Assembly (NCBI GenBank): GCA_014058105.1
Contig: JACGCM010000440.1
Coordinates: forward strand, 1,116,001 to 1,180,000
DNA from: Kingdonia uniflora
Taxonomy: Eukaryota > Streptophyta > Magnoliopsida > Ranunculales > Circaeasteraceae
DNA: 64,000 nt
Direction: 5' to 3'
In this document: piece by piece, positions 34,561 to 47,700 of the stretch
How positions within the stretch are numbered: the stretch's first letter is position 1
How the letters are laid out: the number at the start of each line of letters is the position of its first letter
The notes under the pieces: model-generated
The model's input: the letters and a program-made list of their open reading frames with translations, nothing else
Databases searched by the model: none
Told to the model about the DNA's origin: nothing
Made by a program: the position numbers and the translations under genes

Positions 34561-35687
34561 AAGAGGGCGAATTAGTACCTCTGTATTATAGAAATGGGGA
34601 CCAACAACAATCTGGTGCTGGTAGTATGAGGGAACCAACAACAAGTAAAACACTAGTTGAAGACATGGTGAAACAACAATTTTGAACCAACCAATAAAGA
34701 CTTTAAACCCACAGAGAGTTCAAATCCACCCCATCTTCTAATTTGATTTCGCCACTATAATTAAAGCAAAAGTTTGAAAGAAACAATTGGTCTTCAGAGA
34801 GTGCAAAAAAATGCAGATGCAGGTCTACGTCTCGATTTAGGAACTGAAAAGCATAAGTTATTGAGTGAGATCCAACGGGACTGAGAAAGAATGGATTTCT
34901 TCTAGAGAGATAGAGAGAGAGAGAGAATAGGTTTCGATTGGGCCATCAGGGTCTTCTTGAGATAAAAAAATCTCCTCTGATGGCAGAGACGGTGGGATAG
35001 AATTGGTACGAGAGAGGGAGAGGGATATGAGACGGAGAAAGAGAGATTTATTTCTAAAATACGTGAAAAGTAGTGCCACATTATATTCAGCTCATTTCTA
35101 TATAAGGGCCCATTTGTTTACTTCGGATACCTTGGATATCCTTGACATTCCTTTCAAAATGGGTGTTTGGTTTAAGATAATAACTTAGTAGATATCCTAA
35201 ACTAAGTTAGTAACTGTCAATTTAAATATCTGAGGACCCCGCTCAATTTTCGAGATATCCAAAAACAAATATCTATTATTTTAAAAACTATCGTACTCTC
35301 TCATCTCTCTTTCTCGCAGGTCTCTCTCTCTTCCTTCACTTTTCCATGCTTTACTTCTCCAAGTTTCAATTTACAAATAAGAACTGCAATTCTTCATTTT
35401 AAAGGTTTTTTTCTCTCTCTCTCCATACATGGGTTGTCACTTATTTTACATACATTCTTAAATGCAATGTTATATAGGTTACAGTTTTGCTCTTATTTAT
35501 GTATGTGTTCCATGCTTAGCTTAGTTAGATGAAATGATTTATGACAATTCTACGAAAGTTTTGTTCATCGGAGACGTTGGGAGAAAGGTATTTAAAACGA
35601 CCCTAGAAGATGGAGAGAACGGTTTAGGGAGTAGAGAGGTGTGCTAAGGAGGACTAGGAGAAGAGGGATGTAGTAGACATAAAGATC

Positions 35688-36062
35688 ATGGATGAGTATG
35701 TGGTTTACAGGACTGAAAAGCAGATGAAGAAGCTAGGAGACAAGGTTCATGCCGACATCAAAGAGATGGTTGAGTTGAAACTCGAGGAACTCGAATATGC
35801 AATTTCCTCTGAGTCGACTCATACAATGAAGGATGTTATGGTTTCCATCAACCAGGAAGTAATGGAGCTAGGGCAATCCTTTATAGCCAACAACCTGGTG
35901 TTGTCGGGTCTGCACCTGGCAGTGACACCAGTGGCCCTTTGGGACCTTCTGATAAGGCAACTGATGGTGATGCAATTAACGGAGATTATACTAACCACAA
36001 GTAAAAAGATTAATGAAGATCTTGATTGTTTTCTTTTTTACTTAATTATATGTATAGGATAA
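35688..36062 (+). CDS. Hypothetical ORF, 124 residues
   Basis: ATG 35688 opens MDEYVVYRTEKQMKKLGDKV, with a helical charged first half (KEMVELKLEELEYA) and a hydrophobic tail (CFLFYLIICIG). The second half may be intron read-through: an in-frame GT follows GLHLAV-type sequence. I do not recognise it. It lies within the possible DNA transposon and may be part of its gene content or chance. Confidence 0.25.
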   Translation: MDEYVVYRTEKQMKKLGDKVHADIKEMVELKLEELEYAISSESTHTMKDVMVSINQEVMELGQSFIANNLVLSGLHLAVTPVALWDLLIRQLMVMQLTEIILTTSKKINEDLDCFLFYLIICIG

Positions 36063-36647
36063 GATCCTTGCTTTGGGGTTATCATTATGGAATGCAAAAA
36101 TTTCATATTGTGAGCAGGTAGAGAACATAATTAGATTACGCAAGTGAGCATAATACTGTGATTAAAAAAGACAAGCATGGACCATGAGGGTAGATTATGG
36201 CTGGGTTGGGTGTGGTCTGAGATCTAGATTGTAACAATTAATTAAGTAAACCTCATATTGAAGATCCTTTTAATAAGATGATTGAGTTCTTCCTACTAAA
36301 AAATAAAAATAAAACATTTGATCGTATTGTGCTTCATATATATGGTTGTACTTGTTAATTTGCATGTTGTTGTACTTCTGCATTTGAAACCTCAGCTTAG
36401 AGGCAGAGCTTTAAGTCCACCTGTTGGCGTTTTACCTTCCAATTTTCCGGCTTCTTGCCCTTGTGACTTGATAAAGACGTTTTCTTAAGGCACCACGATG
36501 GTATAACAAGTATCTTTAACACACATTTTTGAGGATTATTTGGTTACTAGGTGAAGACAGACTTTTTATCTTCATGGTGTGAAGTAGAAATCACTGTTTT
36601 ATACTTCTCAGTAAATTTAATAAATTAATGGAAACCTACAGTTAAGA

Positions 36648-37668
36648 ATGGCACCAACATCTGGGAGGGTTTATTTGAGATGGGACGAGAAAATGGATAC
36701 TATCTTTATCAATACATTATTGGAACAAAGGCAACACGACCAAAAAACTATGAGTGGTTGGAGCTTGATGGCATATAACAAAGCTTCTTTTAACTTGAAA
36801 AGGGAAGCGAATCTAGATGTTACTGCTGAGCAATGCAAAACTCGGTGGAAGACATTAAAGGCAAATTACCTTCTCGTCAAAAAAGTTGTTGAATCGAGTG
36901 GCTTTAGGTGGAATGAAGAAACTCAGTTGGTAACAACTGAGGAGATGGCCTGGAAATAATTTATTGAGGTATATATTTTGGTGATAGAATAATTTATTCT
37001 TTAATAATATAAGTTATTACGTTCTTACCCATGTTATTTGTTAGAGAGATCCATCGGTGAAGAACCGCCGGGATAAAACAATCCCGTATTATTGAGACTT
37101 GGACATTTTAGTCGGAAAAGATTATGCGACAGGTGCAAAAGCTGGCACAGAAAATGATGAAACGAACATCCCACAAGAAGTAATAATATTATTTTATTTT
37201 TAGAAATATTTAGTACATACAACTACGCTTTATAAGTTTGTTATATCAGGTTTTGAAGTCGATAATGAATGAGTCGAGTCTGTTTATTCCACTATTGACG
37301 AGAGAACCCCAAATCGTGTTTCATCTTTAACAACTCCTGGTGCCTCTGCTCCTTCTACTAGTGCTTCGGCTCCTAAAAAGAATAGAGTTTGTCGTGACAG
37401 TTTGGATAGAGAGAGAACTATAGAAAAATTAACGCTTGCAGCTGACAAACTTACAAGAAATGTAGGATGACCTAATTTTGTTGTGTTGGAAAAAGAGTAG
37501 AAAGAAATCCCAATATTGTCGAAAGACGATCTAATGAAAGCCCTATTTTACTATCGCGACAATGACGGTGATGCCCGAGGTTTTCTTGTTGTGTCTCAAG
37601 ATTCAAAGAATGACTATTTGCAATATGAGATGAAAAATATCCAGTTCGTACTATTCATAGGAACGTAG
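36648..37668 (+). pseudogene. Myb/SANT-like DNA-binding protein, transposon type, broken
   Basis: ATG 36648 begins a Myb/SANT-like domain: RWDEKMDTIFINTLLEQRQH, then TAEQCKTRWKTLKANYLLVKK and SSGFRWNEETQLVTTEEMAW, the standard pattern of plant transposon-associated Myb/SANT-like proteins. A stop at 36957 is followed by FIE and a donor at 36970. A second exon (from 37045) reads RDPSVKNRRDKTIPYY, a stop, then DLDILVGKDYATGAKA. A third (from 37250) encodes a Ser/Thr-rich linker and DSLDRERTIEKLTLAADKL. Four or more stops make it non-functional. Such proteins act with a PIF/Harbinger-type transposase in nuclear DNA binding. Confidence 0.7.
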
Positions 37669-37995
37669 CACTTTATTGTTCGGATCTATTCAAGTTTATT
37701 TCGAGATTAGTTGCCTATTTATTGAAAGATTAATAAATGAGTTTTTGGTTATTTGTCTATTTCAATATTTTAATGTTATATAGTTTATACATTAATAATT
37801 GTTAAAATGAGAGGAGATGTCAAATATATTATTTACAATATCTTATTTGCCAAACACAGAATTTAAGAATATCTATTTTTAATATTCGACTGCCAAACAA
37901 AAAACATATATATGAGATATTTGATTATTCAAATATCAGGATATCTGAAATGTCGAATATATGAGATATATTTTGATCAAACAGAGTTGTTTTAG

Positions 37996-38507
37996 TTTTA
38001 TAAATGCAATTTCTTATCTAATCTGAACCCTCAAATCAACCACGTGTATGTCTTCGATTTAGTGGTTTGTAGTGTCCCAAAAACTCAGTGTCTCCTAATC
38101 CGTTCGCCATGTAAACACTCATATGTACAATCCATTACAATTAATGGAATTGAATCCAATTGGTGTGAATGTTTTACGCAAAAAAAAAATCACCCTCTCT
38201 TATAGTTTCACCCAATCGAAATGAGGTTTTTGTAAAAATTATTTTACTACACAACATTCATACAAGTCAGATTCTAATTTAATTACATTTAACCCCATTA
38301 ATCTCAGTGGAGGAGAGTTTAATTAACTCTAGATCTAAAATTAGCAGTCGTTTTAAAATTTTAAAGCGCGCATATCCCAATTAAGAAATATTAAGTTAAT
38401 AATAATAATACCAGATCCTAGCGTTCAAATTTAAAACAGGCGCCACTTTAGTGTTCTCTCTCTCTCATTCATGGAAGCTTAACCAAATCGAAATTCAACC
38501 TCAAAAC
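37996..38507 (+). promoter_or_regulatory. Upstream region of the kinesin gene
   Basis: AT-rich sequence with AAAGCGCGC (about 38364) and CAGGCGCCAC (38436-38445), then a CTCTCTCT leader (38455-38467) just before the ATG. GC-rich patches in an AT-rich promoter could be cell-cycle control sites, but no canonical E2F or MSA element was confirmed. Confidence 0.35.
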
Positions 38508-41500
38508 ATGTCATCCATCTCTCGGATCCATCTCCGAAACACTAACAACACCTCAAAACCCAAACATTCCGAAGAAATCGAGCTCCAATTCGAAGTAAAT
38601 CCATCCCATTTCCTCCTCCCAAGTACCCCTTTTAATACAATACCAGATCCTGCACAAATCCAGATTGAGATTATTGAAAGGGAATGTAATTCCAGGGTTA
38701 GAGGAGTTGAGGGAAGTGGTCGAGGTGGAGTGACGCCGAGAGGCGGTGTTCAAATTGTTTCCAAAGGGTGTAATAGTAGTAGTAGAATGAGAGCTCGGGC
38801 GAGGTTTTCTCGAGGTTCTACTAGAAGGGGTTCGGCTTTAGTTGAGGGTGGTAATGTTGAAGTTGCTCATTTTGAGATTGTTGAAGATCCCTTGTTTTGG
38901 ATGGATCATAATGTGCAGGTTCACACTTTTTCATTGATTGCTCAGTGGGTTTTGTTATTTTATTTATATAGTTATCGAATTTCCCAAGAATTGAATAGTA
39001 ATAAATTATAGTAAATGCCAATTCTTTTCTTTCTCAAGATTATTTTGCTCCCCGCGAATTGTTTGCATAGGTTTTGATAAGAATTCGACCTATTAGTACT
39101 ATGGAGAGCACTCTGCAATCACACACAAAATGTTTGAGGCAGGAGAGTGCACATACATTAACGTGGCTTGGGCACCCAGAAACAAGATTTACCTTTGATC
39201 ACATTGCGTGCGAGACAGTATCACAGGTGAAACTTGATCAAAAGACGTAAAGTTGAGTTCTTTTGTTCTTCATGGTGCGTTATTTCATTATTTGAATTTC
39301 GAACAGGAGAAACTCTTCGAGATTGCTGGTCTACCAATGGTGGAGAATTGCATGTCTGGGTATAACAGCTGTATGTTTGCTTATGGTCAGGTACGCTTGT
39401 TTTCAATTTTGAAGGTTTCAGGTCTATGTCGATCACTAGTATTAGTGGCTGACACTTTTTTATTTTTTATTTTTTATGTTTTCATGAAGACGGGTAGTGG
39501 GAAAACATATACTATGATGGGCGAGATACAAGAGGTTGATGGACAGCTTAATCATGATAGTGGAATGACCCCTCGCATTTTTGAATATTTGTTTACCAGG
39601 ATTAGAGCTGTAAGAAGTCTCTCAAACTGAATTCCGTGATTTGCTTCATGGTTTCCTCTCTTTTTCTTTTCTGGGTTTCAAAACCTATTCTTTGTCCAGG
39701 AAGAAGAGAATAGGAGGGATGAAAATTTGAAGTATAGTTGCAAGTGTTCCTTTCTCGAGATATATAATGAGCATATAACAGATCTCTTGGAGCCTTCATC
39801 AACTAACCTTCAGGTAATGATACTCACTCCGTCCCTTTTTAACTTTTTTCGTGTTTTTTATTTTATTTCTTCACTGTAAGATAGTTAGCTTGGTTTCCAC
39901 TTTTGTAGCTCAGAGAAGACATTCTAAAAGGCGTTCATGTTGAAAACCTTACTGAGTATGAAGTAACCACAGTTAAAGATGTCATCGAGCTCTTGTTAAA
40001 GGTGTGTGTAATACCATTTTTTCCGGTGTGATTTCTCTGCTATTTAATCATAATTATGACATTATATTTTGTCTAGGGCGCTACAAACAGGAAAATTGCA
40101 GCTACTAACATGAATAATGAGAGCAGCCGATCCCATAGTGTGTTCACTTGTGTCATTGAGAGCCGGTGGGATGTGGATTCGATGACCCACTATAGATTTG
40201 GAAGGTTAAACTTAGTGGATCTTGCTGGTTCAGAGAGGTAAAATCCCGATATAGGTACTGGTAGTATTTTTATTTGTTTCGTATAATATTCACTGAATGT
40301 TCACATAATTAGGCAGAAAAGCTCTGGTGCAGAAGGAGAACGCTTGAAAGAAGCCGCAAATATCAACAAATCATTGTCAACACTAGGGTAACTAAGTTAG
40401 ATATTTGAATTTTCTGTCTTGATCCTCCTGGATCCGCACATTTTATCTATAAAATCAGTTTATGTTGTAGCCTCTTTGCTGCCCATGGGATTAGCTACCA
40501 ATTTTTTCTTTCTCATGGGTTAAAAATAAACCTGATTAGATAATTTAAAATTTAATCGACATCTTTTTCTTTTATGCTTATAAGAAGGAGACGATGAGTA
40601 ATGAAGAAACTTCCATTCATTTTCATAAGCGTGTGTCATCCCTTCTACGTTCTACCAAAGTGACTTGCTTGATAACGAAGAATCCCCATTTATTTGCTAG
40701 TAACCATGCATAAAACAAAATTGGAATGTTCTGTTATGTCCATAATCAGATTTTTCACGAGGTAATGAAGCTGAATTAATTTGTGCCTATACATGATTGA
40801 ACCTAATCTCATGACACAATTTTCATTGATAGTTGCGCGATCCTTTTTCTCTCGTATTTATAGTGGTGTGACTGAACCTTTTATGTCTGTGCTGTTCATC
40901 GTTGTTAACAGTTTGGTTATCATGACTTTGGTGGATGTAGCACATGGGAAACATAGACACGTTCCTTACAGAGATTCTAGACTCACATTTCTCCTTCAGG
41001 TCACTTCACCTCAGTCTTTCAATACAAGGATCAGTTTCAGTCAAATGTATTATATAATTCAAGGTCACATATAACTTACACACTATGGTGTTGGCAACTT
41101 TTTGTGCAGGACTCCCTTGGCGGGAACTCGAAAACAACAATAATCGCAAACGTCAGCCCATCTATTTGGTTGTTAGCTTTGCCAATGTTCTTCCATTTAT
41201 TTATTTGTGTAATTGTCTTTTTGACAAGATTTTATTGTTTTCTACAGCTCTGCAAATGAAACACTAAGCACTCTAAAATTTGCTCAGCGTGCCAAACTTA
41301 TTCGGAACAATGTAAGATTTTGAATTTTATACTTGTACAGATCCTGTCACACCTAAAAAATCCTTATATTTATACTCTTTTTCCCTGTCATTAGGCTAAA
41401 GTGAACGAAGATGCTTCGGGTGATGTACTGGCATTACAGCGGCAAATACAACAATTAAAGGTTTGAGTCACATGCTTTTCTTCGCATTTGTATTTAGGTT

Positions 41501-41709
41501 TGAAAGGGCTACCGGAACTGAGTGGAAATATTATGTAACAGGATCAACTGGCGTTTTTGCTAAAGCATCAGAACTTTTCAAATTCGCTATCTCCTTGTTT
41601 GCCAAAATTTGAGCAATCTCAATCTGGCGATCACTGTGAAGGCTATGATCTCTTCCTAGGAGAACCAATCTCTGATCATCAGAAGAATTTAAGTATTCCA
41701 GACAAGAAG
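38508..41709 (+). other. Kinesin-12 exons 1-13: N-terminal extension and motor domain
   Basis: Exons: 38508-38918, 39071-39226, 39307-39390, 39490-39609, 39700-39813, 39909-40001, 40077-40237, 40313-40387, 40912-40999, 41110-41168, 41248-41311, 41395-41460, 41542-41709. The first exon encodes a 135-residue low-complexity extension (RGG/SR-rich). The motor starts [11 protein letters not shown], passes the P-loop split between exons 3 and 4, the switch I in exon 7, switch II across exons 7/8, [14 protein letters not shown] in exon 9, and ends [21 protein letters not shown] in exon 11. Exon 10's donor is TTTG|GTTG, which restores SPSICSANET across the join. Confidence 0.9.
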
Positions 41710-44700
41710 GTACAATTTGATTCACATTGATTGATATTCATTTCTACTTCATGTTTCTGCTATACCATAATCTACTTTAGGTACAATTTAATCAGATACT
41801 AAGCTTCAGCACGTGAAATTAGGAGCTTCTCAACAAATCGTATTACCACCAACCATCGTGCAAAAACCAAATGTAGATCGACGGTCAATACGATGACCAG
41901 CCCACAGAAGAAGTACAAACATCGATAGTCTTGGGACATCTACCAAAATATACCTTTCCTTGGAGACCCATTAAGATAACTCAATACTAATCACAGCCTT
42001 CGATTACTCTTTATAATTACTAGGTGCATGCATAAATTGATTGAAAAATCTAAAAATTAAGTACTGTCCGCTCTTGTAAAAGTGAGATTACTAAATTTCC
42101 TTATCAACATCCAGGGGTGTCAGTATCCTCAAAACACTTCCCTTGATCATCTTTAAGCTTCACTGCCAACTCCATTTTACTCTCTACATGACGAGAACCA
42201 AGGAAACCCATTTCTGGTAATATATCTAAAACATATTTTTGCTGTTATAAATTTGGACCAGCTTTGGAACATATAACCACATTCCAAGAAAGTGACAAAG
42301 AAGACCCAAATTCTTTGTATGCCATCACCGAACTGTCGAACGAACAATATCATCAATCATACACTTATTAACATAATTACCCAAACTAAGATTGAGATTG
42401 AATGATTCGAAGAATGGTGAAATCCAGTAATAATTAGAACATCGCCAAATCTCTCAAATAGTGATTTAGGTAGCCGTTTGAATCCCAATATGCCTTTTTC
42501 CAGTAACAAGCCTTTTATTTTTCACTTATAATAACTTACTCAAGTGTCTGCTTCGTTTATAAATCTTCTATCAACTCCAAATGTTAAATATATTCTTAGC
42601 TTCCAGTTGATATATAGCTTAATCTAAACATACATACAGCTGCAATAATCTAACATACATACATGTAAAAGAGTTGTTTACCAAATGTCCCGTTAAACGC
42701 TCAATCAAACCATCGGGATGGTACTTAATGGTATATACCCAACGATGCCCAGCTGTGTTCGCCCTGAAGGAAGTGATATTATATACCATCTAATTTTGAC
42801 AAAGAGGATTCATATATTATTCATCGAAAACATCCATCCAAGAGATTCTATTGTATGTTTATAAGAAATGAAATCAAAATAGTAGTCAAGTATAAATAAA
42901 TGCATCTACAATAAGAAGTACAATGTAGAAACACAAAGTTAGTAAATGGATGTTGTGTTTTTGATTGACTACATGCACTAACGCCCTTAGGTTTAGCAAA
43001 CGGGTCAATCCACAGAATCTGAAGTCAGGAATTGTTGCATCCGAAGATGAATAAATAGGTACAAGTGGCAATATCATAGTTGGGGAAGGTGATATTATGG
43101 GATCCGGTGTTGACATCCACAGAACAACCTTTCAAGTCATAAATATCTGATAAACCTGGAATGGAGGAGAAGCTGGAGAGTCGGAAATCATCTGATAGTG
43201 TAGGCATTATGTAGAATGGGATGTAACTTCCCTGTCTAGAAGACACAATGTCAATTTCATAATGCTGACCGGAAATAAACAGCATAGCATTAGACTCTAC
43301 TAATAACACATTAATAACTCATGTAGTAAGGATGAGATACTGGAGAATAACATTGATAACCCTTTCTGACTCAAAAGTAGCAAGACACACATTTAAAGGA
43401 CCAAAGAGGCAATTTATCATGCCCTGGACTGAAATGTGTGCAAAGGAAACACAATCAAATACTTGAGAGGGTAAACTAATTGGATCCACATTAGGATAGA
43501 GAATAAAGAAAGAAACTGGATTCTCGACAACTGGTGATGGCATACTGTTAATTAGGAAACAAGCTGCATAGAATCTCAACTAATGAACTAACTAATAAGT
43601 TTTCAGATATGTATATGAAACATAAGTTTTGGAGCAATATCTAAGAGAATACTATATTTTGATTCAGCAAGGCCGTTTTGTTGAGATATATGCGGATAGT
43701 ATGATAAATACTAACTAAACAAAGAAACTTCATACATGCTTTAGTACATTCAAATGCTTAATTAAACAAGGAGGTTTTTTATATGAGTATCCAACTGAGT
43801 CAAAGTTTCTGGTTATAAGGTGAGAGGAACTATTAGCAACTAAGTATGAGCTTTCATTAGAAAAGCCATGTCATTTGAGTTTTTTTTTAGAGAGTAATCA
43901 TTAAATATACCATACACAAGAAATAAAAACCAGATATACTTTTTATTCTTGAAATCCCCCAAATGTCAATATGGACTAGAAACACTCTCAAATGACAATG
44001 TTCGACTCTAGGAAGGAACAAATAATAACGTTGCTTATCCAAATGGTAAGCCTTATTTCATAACAAAAAAATGGACTATAATTTGGAAACTTGTTATATT
44101 CCTACACAGATGCTCCAAATGATAGTGCCACTGAAGTAGGGAAAATTAGCACTCAATGCAGAGACAACTTCACCAAGTTCTTGGTAATATAACTCTTGTT
44201 TCTCAAGCTATGAACCATTCACCATCTTCATTACGAGGTATTGAAAAACACAACCAGAAGGGGTGTGCATCACCGAAAAATGTAAAAATTTAGCAATCTG
44301 ACTACCAGATAAGAAATTATATGGATAAATTGCGGACATATAAATTGAAGACGTTGAAAGATTGTTGGTTGGGTTGAATTAACGCCTCCCAACTAGAAGG
44401 GTTATATGGAGACATTTACAAATACAACTAGAAGGTGTACGTATCATCAAACAATGTAATGATTTAGCAATTTGAATAACATATATGCAATCATATGGGG
44501 AATTGGGAACACATAATCTTGAAGACGTCGAAAGACTATTGGTTGGGTCTAAATAACCCTTCCTAGCTAGCCGGTCAAGTTGAACAATCTGTCATAATGG
44601 TATTTTTCAAAAGGGTATCAACTAGAATTGTACGAGATTTCGAATGTTGAAAATTTGATAAGAGAGTGTATACTAGACATATGTCTACTCATTCATTAGT

Positions 44701-47700
44701 CAATGACCCCAGATGATGAAGGGATTTAGCAACCATAAATGCCAGAGTACCTGTATTGATCGTGGTGGCCGTGGATGGACCTGATGGAGACTAGACGAAC
44801 TTCACTTTTGAAGAAAGTGGCCAATTAAGATGTCAAGTAATTTTGCAAAAATGACAAGGGGACCATTTGTCCAACTGGTGTAGATGGAGCTGAACTAGGC
44901 AGAAAGTAGAGTGGTGAGCAATACTCTGAGTAACATAAGCACCTTTAGCCCTGAGTTACATAAGCAGATTTGTCCTTGAGTGGCATAAACAGACCCATTT
45001 CCAACAATAATTATTCTTATGCCCTAAACTCTTACAATAGTTGCACGTGCCGACTTCTTGATTCCTTCGCTGCGGCGGCCTCACCCAATGCTGTTAGCAC
45101 TCAAAAGCGTTACCATGACTAGAACATCCTGCACTGTCACCACGAAAAGTGTTAGGCCCCCCATGACCACCACAAAATCCTCTACTTTTATTAGAAGTTA
45201 GTAAAGGGAATTCATTGGAAGTGGCATAAACTATAACGGGATGATCATGAGGCTTCCTGTCAAGTTTAGCATCTACATGGTGGCAGTTGCTAGCTTCTCA
45301 CTAACCAAAAGTTGATTCTTACATACACACTAAGCATAATACAACTTGAGAGTAACGAGAGACTTGAAACTCAAACAGAATTAATTGTTTCCGTTCTTCC
45401 AAATTAGTCGTAAAGGGTTGATATTGAATCGACTCTTCTCGATATCCCTTCAAGGATCTGTAATGTTCATCAATAGAAGATTCACACAGTTTTTTGTTGA
45501 ACATAGTGTAAATGAAAGTATGGGAATAGTTTCGTTGTAAGAAAAAAATTCCTTCAAAGACAACTACAATTTCTTCACAGTATCCATAAATTGTAAACTA
45601 GCGGCCACCGCTAGCTCAATACTTTGTTACAACCATGTGCAAACCATATAGTTATTATTCATCCAATCGTAACTAAGTGTAACTATAATTATCCTTTCTC
45701 ATCAGGAGAACCATAAAAAAAAAAGTTCAACTCCTTGTTACAGAGACAGTGATGAGTTCAACCTAAATAACTATTGCAGTCGAGTTTCTTTATTGTAACT
45801 TGTTTTCTCAGATTATCATCTTTCGAGGAAGAGACAATTGTACTTCTCTTTCATTGCTTCGCTTGTATCACCCATTGCTAAAAAAATAAACAATCAAGTG
45901 AAGGTTCAATTTTATTTATTTATTGCTCATTTATTTTTTGATAGAATACTATCAATTGCTTTAAGATCAAATGATTAAACCAGCATAAATGAACCCGGTG
46001 TTCAAACCATTGAAAAGTTGATAGATGTAGTGTCTATTGAGTAAACTCTACATGATAAAAGGGAAAGACATCTACCAATTATTGTACATGGGGGCCTTAA
46101 AAATATCAGTGATAATTGCGCAAGCTGGTATACTTTGATGTTTCAAAAATATCGAGCTGATATTTGTAATATTCTCCATAATTTTAGCTTCTTAAACCAA
46201 TGTTATATTTAGTAGTATGCAGTAAGATCCAAACATTGGCCTACAAGTATGTTCATTAAAATCAACTTGGTGATTCTTGCTTAATAGTTCAAAAATATGG
46301 TCATGTCTAACAAGTGCTTTTATATATCAGATGAAATGCATTGAAGCTACATTAGTTGGTGCTATCAGGAGAGAGAAAATGGCGGAGATTGCAGTGAGGA
46401 GGTTAGAAGCTGAAATTGAACACATGAACCGTCTGGTATGATTGATTATTATATTATAAACTAGTATTGTTGGTAAAAGCGTGTCTTGATTACGTGAAAT
46501 AATGAAAGCTACCTTATCTTTGGTTCTTCGAAAAACTCAATAAATAATAATAATGTTTAATATGTTAAGATATATAGTCCCACATTGGGCAAATCAAGCC
46601 TTGCACCTCAAAAATGGAAGATATAAGGGCTACTTCTCTCATTGCCAATTGGTTTTGAGATGGAACTTCTAGTTCTAATATGGTCAGAGCAGGCGTTTTC
46701 TTCCACGTGTTATGTGTCCCAACGGCCCCATGTGCTTCGTGTCACCCAATTTTTGTCCACGGGGTGTATGATGAGATATATAATCCCATATTGGGCAAAT
46801 CAAGCCTTACTCCTCTCATTGCCAATTGGTTTTGAGAGGGAACCTCCAATTCTAATATAATAAACCACGTAGAAAAAGCTTATAGAATTATTATGTTATC
46901 AAAGCCAACTTCTAATACCTTAAGGAAAGAAATTTGATGTATAAGTTTTCTGGTAAATCATTACTAATTAGACCTTCAATGTGAAACTTCTGTACATTTG
47001 GTCTCTCAATGTTGTAGATAACAAATCTTTGACAATTTTCAATTTGGGAAACCATTGCATTTGCCAACTGAAAATTGTGAACAATGCTAAAGAGAGATCA
47101 CCTCGTTCAAATTGTGGATTTTTGGCGATCTTTGGAAATTTGTATCATATTAAAATTAAATTATTATTTAGCGTTATCTTTGCTTCTTTGGTGCTATTAT
47201 TGCTGCTTCATAGTATTGTAATTATTCCAGGTACACCAACGAGAAGAAGATGCACAATGTACTAAAATGATTCTAAAATTCCGCGAGGAAAAAATTAAAA
47301 GGTTGGAGTTGCTTGCAAATGGAGTAGTGTGTGCTGATGTATATCTCACGGAGGAAAATAATGCTTTATCCAAAGAAATTCATTTGCTTCATACAAGAAT
47401 TGATAGGAATCCAGAGTTGACTAGATTTGCCCTGGAAAACATCAAACTTCTAGAGCAACTCAGAATGTAATTCTCATGAAACTTTGCCAATGATTATATG
47501 AGTCATTCTCCACATAATTTCTCGTACTAGATTTACTCCAGTTTTTACTGATTCTATTACAAAATGAAAAATGATTGACATTCAAATTAATATTGATGCC
47601 AGATTTCAAGATTTCTATGAACAAGGAGAGAGAGAAACACTGTTATTTGAAGTTTCTGAAATGCGTGATCATGTGTGGGCAAATGTTTCTTTGTATTTTC

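Larger units (their letters stand above)
35106..37995 (+). mobile_element. Possible DNA transposon carrying a Myb/SANT-like gene
   Basis: Sequence around 35106-35320 (GGGCCCATTTGTTTAC..., GATATCC, GTGTTTGGTTTAAGATA) and 37800-37995 (TTTGCCAAACACAGAATTT, GATATTTGATTATTCAAATATC, TTTGATCAAACAGAG) resemble each other in inverted orientation and bracket the Myb/SANT-like gene. The match is imperfect and no target duplication is certain. PIF/Harbinger elements carry a Myb-like accessory gene beside the transposase, but no DDE transposase was seen here. Confidence 0.35.

Noticed and set aside
46642..46860. Plus-strand ORF of 72 codons in kinesin intron 14
   Set aside because: It lies on two LTR-start fragments and repeats itself (LPIGFE twice) because the DNA is duplicated.
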